Of a stretch of 40,671 bases of DNA, positions 34,278 to 40,671 are shown in pieces; position 1 is the first letter of the stretch; every line of letters begins with the position of its first letter. The notes under the pieces are model-generated. The model ran no database searches. It saw nothing but the letters and a program-made list of their open reading frames with translations, and was not told where the DNA came from. Location of the stretch: assembly GCA_964405335.1 (NCBI GenBank), contig CAYONP010000050.1, positions 1 through 40,671 on the forward strand. Direction: 5' to 3'. The translations under genes were made by a program, and so were the position numbers. The stretch comes from CAYONP01 sp964405335. Its GTDB lineage: Bacteria; Armatimonadota; UBA10988.

Positions 34278-34899
34278 TGAGCTCTTCAATCTTGGCCTCG
34301 GCGGCGGCGATCTTCGGTTCCAGCGCCGCCGCCTTCTCGGTCAGGTCGAGCTGCTCATACTTCATTTTCAGGTTGTCATACCCGAATTTGAGGCTGTAGA
34401 TGTGCTGCTGCATCACCTGTGGGCCGAGGCCTTCGAGCACGCTGGCCAGCCGGTTGAGCGTCAGCGCGGCCTCGTCCAGGCTGGTCTCGTCGCCCTGTTC
34501 GGTCTGCGAGCGGGCCAGGCCGATCAGCACCTCGGGCGACTCGCCGCCGAGGTTGTTGGCGACCTGGAAGCTGGCTAGCGCCGCGTGGCCGAAGTTCGCC
34601 CCGCGCAGGGAGTCGATCAACGCCTGCGTCGCTCGCTCGCCGCCGAGCTTGCCCAGCGCCTCGATGGCCGCCAGGCGGACGGCCGGGCTGGGATCGGTCG
34701 TTGCCGCGGCCAGGGCATCGACCGCGCGGTCGAGCTTGTCGCCGGTCAGGGTCAGCTTGCCCAGCGCTTCGGCCGCCGCCGCGCGCCGGCCGGCGTCCTC
34801 GTCCTGGGCGAGCGCCTTGATCTGCCGCGAGCTGGCGCTGCAGCCGCCAAGCAGGGCAGCCACCACGAGCAGAATGAGGGTGCGGGCGCGCAAGGTCAA
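34231..34899 (-). CDS. HEAT-repeat lipoprotein
   Basis: The 222-residue protein begins with a basic and hydrophobic signal ending LLGGC, predicting lipidation at about Cys20. Two to three HEAT-like helical repeats follow (DAGRRAAAAEALGKLTL, then PSPAVRLAAIEALGKLGG, then a weaker one with FGHAALASFQVANNLGG). The C-terminal part is a coiled coil (YEQLDLTEKAAALEPKIAA). The start is TTG at 34899 with GGAG seven bases upstream; a second TTG two codons later is also possible. It is the first gene of a two-gene unit with the O-antigen-ligase-like protein and overlaps it, so it may be an envelope scaffold for that pathway. No enzymatic motif is seen. Confidence 0.78.
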   Translation of the reverse strand: MTLRARTLILLVVAALLGGCSASSRQIKALAQDEDAGRRAAAAEALGKLTLTGDKLDRAVDALAAATTDPSPAVRLAAIEALGKLGGERATQALIDSLRGANFGHAALASFQVANNLGGESPEVLIGLARSQTEQGDETSLDEAALTLNRLASVLEGLGPQVMQQHIYSLKFGYDNLKMKYEQLDLTEKAAALEPKIAAAEAKIEELNASGAGGGGLPFTMP

Positions 34900-34917
34900 C
34901 GGCCGACTCCGCCGGCG

Positions 34918-34946
34918 ATCGTAGCAGCAGGTGCCCGGCATGTCAA
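34918..34946 (-). promoter_or_regulatory. Promoter for the HEAT lipoprotein gene
   Basis: Minus strand: TTGACA (34941-34946), an exact 17-base spacer and TACGAT (34918-34923). Transcription would begin near 34911, only about a dozen bases before the TTG start at 34899, so the leader is very short and its first bases hold the ribosome site. Confidence 0.7.
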
Positions 34947-34998
34947 CGAGCAGGAGCCGCCACTGCCGGCGGCGAAGCGGGCGGGCATCGAGCCGATC

Positions 34999-35274
34999 AT
35001 GCCGCTCGCCGATGCGATCAAGCTGCGCGCCTGGTGCCAGTGCTTCGGCTTCGCCGTGCGGGTTGAGACGCCGACGACAACCATCGAGGTCGACCCGGTG
35101 GGTATCGTCATGCGCCGGCCCGAGGAGCGGCGAGCCACCGAGGCCGAGCTGCAGGAGGTGCTCGAGGCGCGCGACCTGACGCGGCTCGAGTTCGCCAACG
35201 CCGCCATCGGCCTGTACGAGCCGATCAGCCCCGACGATCTCGCGCGCTGGGTGCGCAGCGGCGTGCGCGATTAG
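34999..35274 (+). CDS. Small orphan protein (about 91 aa)
   Basis: I do not recognise this protein. From the ATG at 34999 it reads as a compact alpha/beta domain: MPLADAIKLRAWCQCFGFAV, a beta pair (TTTIEVDPVGIVMRR), then helices rich in Glu and Arg (EAELQEVLEARDLTRLEFAN) and an ending DDLARWVRSGVRD. The codon pattern and amino-acid balance look coding, unlike the frame upstream of the ATG, which is Arg/Gln-rich. It diverges from the HEAT lipoprotein gene. No clear ribosome site or promoter is visible. Its stop overlaps the stop of the convergent NfnB-like gene by four bases. Confidence 0.55.
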   Translation: MPLADAIKLRAWCQCFGFAVRVETPTTTIEVDPVGIVMRRPEERRATEAELQEVLEARDLTRLEFANAAIGLYEPISPDDLARWVRSGVRD

Positions 35275-36689
35275 CCGGCCGGCTCGCCGCGCAGCTCGGC
35301 GTCGATCGCCGCCGCCGCCGCGCGGCCGGCGCCCATGGCCTTGATCACCGTCGCCTGGCCGGTCACCACGTCGCCGCCGGCGTAGACTCCGCCGAGACTG
35401 GTCTGCCCGGTCGCCTCGTCGGCCACAATCGTGCCGCGGCGGCCCACCTGCAGGTCGGGGGTGGTCTGGGCAATCAGCGGGTTCGGGCTCTGACCGATGG
35501 CGAGGATGGCCAGGTCGACCGGCAGGGCGAACTCGGAGCCCTCGATCGGCACCGGGCTGCGCCGGCCCGAGGCATCGGGCTCGCCCAACTCGCAGCGTAG
35601 GCAGGTCATCGCGGTCAGGCAACCCTCGTCGTTGCCGCCGAAGGCAATCGGCTGGGTCAGCCAGTCGAAGATGATGCCCTCTTCTTCTGCGTGCTCGAGC
35701 TCTTCCAGCCGCGCCGGCGCCTCGTCGCGGGTGCGGCGATAGACGATGTGGACCTCGCGCGCGCCCAGCCGCAGCGCGGTCCGCGCCGAGTCCATGGCGA
35801 CGTTGCCGCAGCCGATCACGGCCACGCGCGCCGGCGTCGGCACGGGTGTGCGAGCGTTGGTTGCATAGGCACGGAGCAGGTTCACGCGGGTCAGATACTC
35901 GTTGGCCGACATGACGCCGACCAGTTCCTCGCCGGGAATGTCCATGAACCAGGGCAGCCCCGCGCCGGTGGCGACAAAGACCGCGTCGAACTCGTCGCGC
36001 AGCTCGCTCAGCGTGGCCGAGCGACCGACCACGAAGTCGCACACGATGTCGGCGCCGAGCGCGCGGATGGCCTCAATTTCTCGGCGCACAATCGCCTTCG
36101 GCAGCCTGAATTCGGGGATGCCGTAGGTCAGCACGCCGCCCGGCTCGTGCAACGCCTCGTAGATGGTCACCGCGTGCCCGCAGCGGAGCAGGTCGGCGGC
36201 GCAGGTCAGCCCGGCCGGCCCGCTGCCGACCACGGCCACGCGCTTGCCCGACGGCGGCCGCTTCTCGGGCGGACGGAGCAGCTCGTGGTTGGCGGCGAAA
36301 TCGCTGACGAAGCGCTCGAGCCTCCCGACGGCCACCGGCGCATCGCGCTTGGCCAGCGCGCAGACCGCCTCGCACTGGCTCTCTTGCGGGCAGACCCGGC
36401 CGCAGATCGAGGGCAGCAGGTTGGTCTCGCGGATGCGCTCGATCGCGCCCTCGAGATCGCCATCCTTGAGCGCACGAATGAACTGCGGGATGGCCACGCC
36501 GACGGGGCAGCCTTCGACGCAGCGGGGCTTCTTGCACTCCAGGCAGCGCCGCGCCTCGGCCACGGCCAGCTCGATGGTGTAGCCCAGCGCCACCTCGCTG
36601 AAGTTGTGGATCCGCTCGTCGGCCTCCTGCGCCGGCATCTCGCGGCGATGCAGGTCGAGCGTCGGCTTGGCCGGTCGCTCATCCGCCAT
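35271..36689 (-). CDS. nfnB: NfnB/GltD-like NADPH-dependent flavoprotein subunit
   Basis: The 472-residue protein belongs to the glutamate synthase small-subunit/NfnB family. An N-terminal two-[4Fe-4S] domain carries CLECKKPRCVEGCPVG and ICGRVCPQESQCEAVC (about 50-110). The FAD motif VAVVGSGPAGLTCAADLL (about 145) is followed by GGVLTYGIPEFRLPK, the NADPH motif VAVIGCGNVAMDSARTAL and a closing GGDVVTGQATVIKAMGAGR. The direct NfnA-like neighbour makes the ferredoxin:NADP transhydrogenase role (NfnAB) far more likely than glutamate synthase, for which the large subunit is missing. In NfnB the FAD is the bifurcating site. The ATG follows GAGGAG by seven bases; the gene overlaps nfnA by 11 bases. 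It ends the operon. Confidence 0.88.
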   Translation of the reverse strand: MADERPAKPTLDLHRREMPAQEADERIHNFSEVALGYTIELAVAEARRCLECKKPRCVEGCPVGVAIPQFIRALKDGDLEGAIERIRETNLLPSICGRVCPQESQCEAVCALAKRDAPVAVGRLERFVSDFAANHELLRPPEKRPPSGKRVAVVGSGPAGLTCAADLLRCGHAVTIYEALHEPGGVLTYGIPEFRLPKAIVRREIEAIRALGADIVCDFVVGRSATLSELRDEFDAVFVATGAGLPWFMDIPGEELVGVMSANEYLTRVNLLRAYATNARTPVPTPARVAVIGCGNVAMDSARTALRLGAREVHIVYRRTRDEAPARLEELEHAEEEGIIFDWLTQPIAFGGNDEGCLTAMTCLRCELGEPDASGRRSPVPIEGSEFALPVDLAILAIGQSPNPLIAQTTPDLQVGRRGTIVADEATGQTSLGGVYAGGDVVTGQATVIKAMGAGRAAAAAIDAELRGEPAG

Positions 36690-37548
36690 GATACGGCTCC
36701 TCGCCCGCCGAGCTGGACAGGAACCCGCGCGACTCGTGCCGCCGCAGCGAGGCAATCTCCTGTGCCCGGAAGCTCCGCCGGCGGGCCAGCAGCGCCGGCC
36801 AATCGACCTGCGTGCCGTCGAACTCGGGCCCGTCGACGCAGGCGAACCGCGGCTTGCCGTCGACCAGGCAGCGGCAGCCGCCGCACATCCCCGTGCCGTC
36901 GACCATCACCGGGTTCAGCGCCACGCGCAGGCCATACTCGCGCTCGATCGCCAGCAGCGCGTGCTGCTGCATCATGAACGTGCAGCCAACGGCCGTCACC
37001 GCGTCGATCGTCACGCCGTCGTCGAGCAATCGCTTCAGCACGTCGAACGAGAGACCCTTGCTGCCCCGGGTGCCGTCGCTGGTGGCGAGGTGGACCTCGT
37101 CGGCGACCTGCTCGTGCCGGTCGACCCAGTAGAGCAGCCAGTCGCTGTGCGCTTCGAGCAGGCAGAGCACCCGGTTGCCGGCGGCCTTGTGCGCCCGGGC
37201 GAGGGGAAAGACCGCGCCGATGCCGTAGCAGCCGCCGCAGAGCGCTACGGTACCGACCGGCCGAATCTCGCTCGGCTCGCCGAGCGGGCCCATGTAGGTC
37301 GGGATGGTCTGCCCCGTCTGGAGCTGCGCCAGCCGCATGGTCGTCGCGCCGGCTTCGAGGAAGATGTTGGTGACCGTGCCCGCCTCGCGATCGAAGTCCG
37401 AGACGGAGAGCGGGATTCGCTCGCCCTCGTCGTCGGGGCGGAGGATGACGAACTGACCCGGCTCCACCTTGCGGGCCACATGCGGCGCGTGGACGGTCAG
37501 CAGGTGGGTATCGGGGACCAGCAGTCGCCGTTCGATGACCTCATACAT
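36679..37548 (-). CDS. nfnA: NfnA-like ferredoxin-NADP reductase subunit
   Basis: The 289-residue protein has an FAD-binding barrel (EPGQFVILRP, then ERIPLSVSDFD), a NAD-binding half and a C-terminal [2Fe-2S] site (MVDGTGMCGGCRCLV, then FACVDGPEFDG). This matches NfnA, also called SudB or dihydroorotate dehydrogenase electron-transfer-like subunit, which exchanges electrons with NADH. One departure is CGGCYGIGAVFPLA, where family members usually have a GGVGIAP-type sequence, so two extra Cys lie beside the nucleotide site. The start is ATG, overlapping the stop of the NuoG-like gene by eight bases. With NfnB it should form a flavin-based bifurcating pair in the cytoplasm. Confidence 0.85.
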   Translation of the reverse strand: MYEVIERRLLVPDTHLLTVHAPHVARKVEPGQFVILRPDDEGERIPLSVSDFDREAGTVTNIFLEAGATTMRLAQLQTGQTIPTYMGPLGEPSEIRPVGTVALCGGCYGIGAVFPLARAHKAAGNRVLCLLEAHSDWLLYWVDRHEQVADEVHLATSDGTRGSKGLSFDVLKRLLDDGVTIDAVTAVGCTFMMQQHALLAIEREYGLRVALNPVMVDGTGMCGGCRCLVDGKPRFACVDGPEFDGTQVDWPALLARRRSFRAQEIASLRRHESRGFLSSSAGEEPYHGG

Positions 37549-39697
37549 CGGCCGACTCCCGCTCGCGGCGTCGCAGCACCACCCGCGATGGGTTGGCCGC
37601 GCCGTTGACCACGCCGATCAGCCGCGCGATGCCGCGGGGCAGGTCGCGATCGAGCCGCACGACCGCCAGCTTGCCGTGCACCTCGACCCGATCAACGCCG
37701 CGCAGACCCAGGTCGAGCGCGTCGGCCGGGTGCAGCCGGAGCGCGCCGTCGCCGGCCAGGGCGATGAAGCCCGGGACCCGCGCGCTCAACGCCTGTCCGC
37801 GGTGGCTGAACCGGCTCGCCTCGCGGATGAGCAGCAGGCCGTCGCCGTCGAACTCGGCCGCCGGGCCGCCCGCCGGCACAGCCACCGACCGCTGCCCGTC
37901 ACGGCCGGCCACCAGCACGCCGGCGCCCAGGCGTTCGGCCAGGTCGGCGCAGACCTGCTCGGCCGAGCGCGCCTCGCCCGGCGCAGCCGTCGCCGCGCAG
38001 AGCGACTGCCGGCGGCCGAAGACGTCGAGGTAGCTGCCGTCGAGCTCGGCGAACAGGGCGGCCGGTAGCACCAGATCGGCCTCGGCGGTCAGCTCGTCGA
38101 GCAGGTCGCTGTGGGTGATCCAGAAGCCGGTCGCCGGCGGCTCGGCCGGCCGGCCGAAGGTCAGGCAGACGTCGACCTGCCGGTCGTCGGGCCGACCGTA
38201 ACCGAGTTCGGCCGCGCCGCGCGTGTTGGCCCCTTCGAGCAACGGGATCAGCCCGGCGCCACAGCCGGCCAGGCGGGTCAGCTCGGCCGCGGCGACCCCG
38301 GCATTACCCTGCGCCCAGAGCGCCGATCCGACGACCAGAACGGTCTGGTCGTCGGCGTCGAGCGCCGCCAGGGCAAGGTGCTCCTCGCCCGGCCGGCAAC
38401 CGACCACCTGTCCACCAAGCCGGTCCAGGTCGCCCGAGAACGGCTCGATGCAGATCATCTCGGCACCCGCTTCGACGGCCTGCCGAACAGCCAGCAGCAC
38501 CGGCGTGGCGGCGTAGCGCAGGTCGGTCCGAACGGTGATCACGCGCCGGGCGGCGCGCAGCTCGTCCAGGGTCGCCGTGGCGGCGGTGAACGGGCCGTCG
38601 AGCCAGGCGTCACCCCACACCGCATCAGTTTCGAGCACCAGCCGGGCAAAGTCGTGGATGCCGGCCAGCTCCTCGCAGGTCAGGTCGCGGCTGGCATAGA
38701 CGGCGCTCGAGCCAGCCTCGCGCAGTGCGCCGGCGGCCAGGTCGAGGGCCAGCTCCCAGTCGCACTCGATCAACCGTCCGCCGCGCCGGACCAGCGGGCG
38801 CTGCAGCCGCCCGGCGGCGAGCAGGTGCTCGACCGGCGCAAAGCGCCCGCGGCTGCACAGCGGCGCATCGCCCACCGGCCGCGCGCCGATCACCTGACCT
38901 TCGCGCACTCGCAGTTCGAGCCGGCAGCCGAGCGAGCAGTAGGGACAGGCCGTTTCGACGGCCCGCTCGGCCGGGCCGACCCACTTGTTGACCCGCTCCT
39001 GCAGCGCACCGGTGGGGCAGAGGTCGACGCAGGCGCCGCAGAACTGGCACTCGGTTTCGAGCAGCCGGCGGTCAAACGCCGTGCCGACCAGCGATTTGCC
39101 CCCGCGGAAGGTCAGCGCCACCGCGCCGGCGCCGCGAATCTCGTCGCACACCCGCACGCACCGCGCGCAGAGGATGCACAGGTTGTAGTCCCGGTCGAAG
39201 AAGGGATCGCGGCGATCGACCGGCAGGCCACGGTAGCGCACCGGCAGCGTGATATCGTGCAGCGCCAGCGCGTTGACCATGTCCTGCAGCTCGCACTGCT
39301 GGTCCTTCGGGCAGAAGCGGCAGCCGGTGACCGTGCCGCTGCGCCGCGCGGAGCAGCCGTGATGCTCGAGGCAATCGGTCTGGTGGTCGCACATCAGGCA
39401 GCCGGTGGGGTGCTCGGTCAGCACCAGCTCCAGCGCGTCGCGCCGCAGCTCGGTCAGCCGCTCGCCCCGCGTGGCGACCACCATGCCCTCGGCGGCCGGC
39501 GTGGTGCAGGCCGGCAGATAGCCGCGCATCCCCTCGACCTCGACCAGGCAGAGCCGGCACCGGCCATACGGCTTGAGCGACGGCCAGGCGCACAGGTTGG
39601 GGATCTCGATCCCGGCGCCGCGCGCCGCGGTGAGCACGCTGTCGCCCGGCTCGCACTCGATCGGACGGCCGTCGATGGTCAGGTGGAGCCGGCTCAT
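37541..39697 (-). CDS. NuoG-like iron-sulfur/molybdopterin-fold subunit
   Basis: The 718-residue protein carries, in order, a plant-type [2Fe-2S] domain (Cys36, 47, 50 and 64), a His-Cys [4Fe-4S] region (about 96-135), a two-cluster ferredoxin domain (Cys174, 177, 180, 184 and Cys217, 220, 223, 227), a molybdopterin-type [4Fe-4S] motif (Cys251, 254, 258 and 281), and a shortened molybdopterin-oxidoreductase fold to the end. The His-Cys region is unusual: the C-x2-C-x5-C pattern occurs twice (Cys100/103/109 with Cys115, then Cys126/129/135). No formate-dehydrogenase active-site Cys or Sec context is evident, so it is probably an electron-carrying subunit like NuoG. It overlaps NuoF by ATGA and nfnA by eight bases. 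Confidence 0.85.
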   Translation of the reverse strand: MSRLHLTIDGRPIECEPGDSVLTAARGAGIEIPNLCAWPSLKPYGRCRLCLVEVEGMRGYLPACTTPAAEGMVVATRGERLTELRRDALELVLTEHPTGCLMCDHQTDCLEHHGCSARRSGTVTGCRFCPKDQQCELQDMVNALALHDITLPVRYRGLPVDRRDPFFDRDYNLCILCARCVRVCDEIRGAGAVALTFRGGKSLVGTAFDRRLLETECQFCGACVDLCPTGALQERVNKWVGPAERAVETACPYCSLGCRLELRVREGQVIGARPVGDAPLCSRGRFAPVEHLLAAGRLQRPLVRRGGRLIECDWELALDLAAGALREAGSSAVYASRDLTCEELAGIHDFARLVLETDAVWGDAWLDGPFTAATATLDELRAARRVITVRTDLRYAATPVLLAVRQAVEAGAEMICIEPFSGDLDRLGGQVVGCRPGEEHLALAALDADDQTVLVVGSALWAQGNAGVAAAELTRLAGCGAGLIPLLEGANTRGAAELGYGRPDDRQVDVCLTFGRPAEPPATGFWITHSDLLDELTAEADLVLPAALFAELDGSYLDVFGRRQSLCAATAAPGEARSAEQVCADLAERLGAGVLVAGRDGQRSVAVPAGGPAAEFDGDGLLLIREASRFSHRGQALSARVPGFIALAGDGALRLHPADALDLGLRGVDRVEVHGKLAVVRLDRDLPRGIARLIGVVNGAANPSRVVLRRRERESADV

Positions 39698-40671
39698 GCC
39701 ACCACCTCCATCGGCGTGCCGTCGCGCCGCAGGCGGTGGACCGCGGCGATGCGTGGCGGGCAGGCTGTGAAGCAGGCGCCGCAGCGGATGCAGCGCTCCG
39801 CGTCGATCACATGCACCCCCTTGTGCGTGCCCTCGATCGCCTCGGCGCCGCAGGCCTTGCGGCAGAGACTGCAGCCGACGCAGTCGTCGGGGTCAATCCA
39901 GTAGCTGACCAGCTCGCGGCAGACACCGGCGGGGCAGGCGTGCTGCTCGATGTGCGCCCGATACTCGTCGGCGAAGTAGCGCAGGGTGGTCAGTACGGGG
40001 TTCGGCGCGGTCTTGCCCAGCCCGCAGAGCGAGCCCTCCTGCATCGTGCGGCAGATCCGCCGGAGCTGGTCGAGGTCGCTCATCCGCCCGCGCCCGGCGA
40101 CGATGTCGTCGAGGATGCGGGCCAGTTGCTGCGTGCCCATCTGGCACGGCACGCACTTGCCGCAGCTTTCGTCGCGGGTGAAGTGGACGAAGTACCGCGC
40201 CACGTCGACCATGCAAGAGGTCTCATCGAGCACGATCACGCCGCCCGAGCCGAGGATGCCGCCGACGGCGGCCAGCGCCTCGTAGGTCAACGGCGTGTCG
40301 AACAGCTCGGCCGGGATGCAGCCGCCCGACGGCCCGCCGAGCTGGACCGCCTTGATCGGCTGGCCGAGCGGCCCGCCGCCGACCTCGTAGACCAGCTCGC
40401 GAATGGTCGTGCCGAGCGGCACCTCGACCAGGCCGGGGTTGCGCACCTTGCCGACCAGGCTGAACAGCATGGTGCCGCGGCAGCCCTCGACGCCCACGGC
40501 GCTGAACGGCTCGTGCCCGCCGCGGAGCAGCAGCGCCGCGAACTTCCAGGTCTTGACGTTGTTGATGTTGGTCGGCAGGCCGTGCAGGCCGGCATGGGCG
40601 GGGAACGGCGGCTTGGCCCGCGGCATCCCGCGCTGGCCCTCGACGCTGGCGATCAGCGCCGTCTCTTCGCC
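39694..40671 (-). CDS. NuoF/HydB-like NADH-binding subunit, partial at the right edge
   Basis: The reading frame runs to the window edge, so the N-terminus with the FMN/NADH-binding core is missing. What is seen begins with GEETALIASVEGQRGMPR and PTNINNVKTW, standard NuoF sequence. Next come the [4Fe-4S] cluster motif ESCGKCVPCQMG and its fourth Cys in SLCGLGKT, then a C-terminal extension with two ferredoxin motifs (CVGCSLCRKACGAEAI, CIRCGACFTACPP). That extension is typical of soluble bifurcating HydB-type or NADP-hydrogenase subunits and is absent from complex I NuoF. It is the first visible gene of the operon and overlaps the NuoG-like gene as ATGA. A NuoE-like partner may lie just outside. 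Confidence 0.93.
   Translation of the reverse strand, partial: GEETALIASVEGQRGMPRAKPPFPAHAGLHGLPTNINNVKTWKFAALLLRGGHEPFSAVGVEGCRGTMLFSLVGKVRNPGLVEVPLGTTIRELVYEVGGGPLGQPIKAVQLGGPSGGCIPAELFDTPLTYEALAAVGGILGSGGVIVLDETSCMVDVARYFVHFTRDESCGKCVPCQMGTQQLARILDDIVAGRGRMSDLDQLRRICRTMQEGSLCGLGKTAPNPVLTTLRYFADEYRAHIEQHACPAGVCRELVSYWIDPDDCVGCSLCRKACGAEAIEGTHKGVHVIDAERCIRCGACFTACPPRIAAVHRLRRDGTPMEVVA

Noticed and set aside
35271..36689. Glutamate synthase small subunit (GltD)
   Set aside because: The family fold is shared, but no glutamate synthase large subunit is present and the gene overlaps an NfnA-like partner.

Overview
This is a GC-rich, gene-dense stretch of bacterial chromosome with 25 protein genes, one of them cut by the right edge. 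It has no rRNA, tRNA or CRISPR array. Lipoproteins, an O-antigen-ligase-like protein and an FtsX-type permease point to a diderm cell. The NuoF/NuoG/Nfn cluster at the right end suggests an anaerobic or facultative redox metabolism. A Leu T-box with an intrinsic terminator controls leuA. I cannot name the phylum; the mix (OPT-like membrane protein, FtsX fusion, TPR proteins, T-box, DUF512 radical-SAM protein) suggests an uncultured lineage rather than a well-studied one. GTG and TTG starts are frequent.

Layout. Positions 100-1506 (minus): a TIM-barrel protein, a YbgC-type thioesterase and a small membrane protein in one operon. Positions 1713-6365 (plus): a ROK sugar kinase, then mfd. Positions 6367-8891 (minus): a DUF512 radical-SAM protein coupled to a NagA-family deacetylase. 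Positions 8958-10001 (minus): a membrane-anchored protein of unknown function. Positions 10132-12077 (plus): a haloarchaeal-type glucose dehydrogenase coupled to a DUF547 lipoprotein. Positions 12042-16453 (minus): three TPR proteins, two of them paralogous membrane proteins, followed by tldD. Positions 16698-24333 (plus): a 1587-residue degenerate-peptidase/FtsX fusion, an OPT-like membrane protein and an RNase Z-like hydrolase. Positions 24336-28250 (minus): leuA, murD and a sigma-70 family factor behind a Leu T-box. Positions 28767-32314 (plus): a DUF4397 protein coupled to a membrane GAF/PP2C phosphatase. Positions 32286-34899 (minus): a HEAT-repeat lipoprotein and an O-antigen-ligase/TPR protein. 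Positions 34999-35274 (plus): a small orphan gene. Positions 35271-40671 (minus): NuoF-like, NuoG-like, NfnA-like and NfnB-like subunits with overlapping genes.

Several promoters close to the TTGACA-17-TANNNT consensus can be read between divergent genes. All five convergent gene pairs abut or overlap at their stops, leaving no room for terminators.

The least ordinary features are: the NuoF-NuoG-NfnA-NfnB operon, a candidate electron-bifurcating complex whose NuoG-like subunit has a doubled Cys motif; the dead-M28/FtsX fusion beside the OPT-like protein, with no ATPase gene in sight; the TPR proteins carrying a thrice-repeated YN...GG membrane unit; the Leu T-box upstream of leuA, murD and a sigma factor; and an 83-bp inverted-repeat element set between two divergent promoters.
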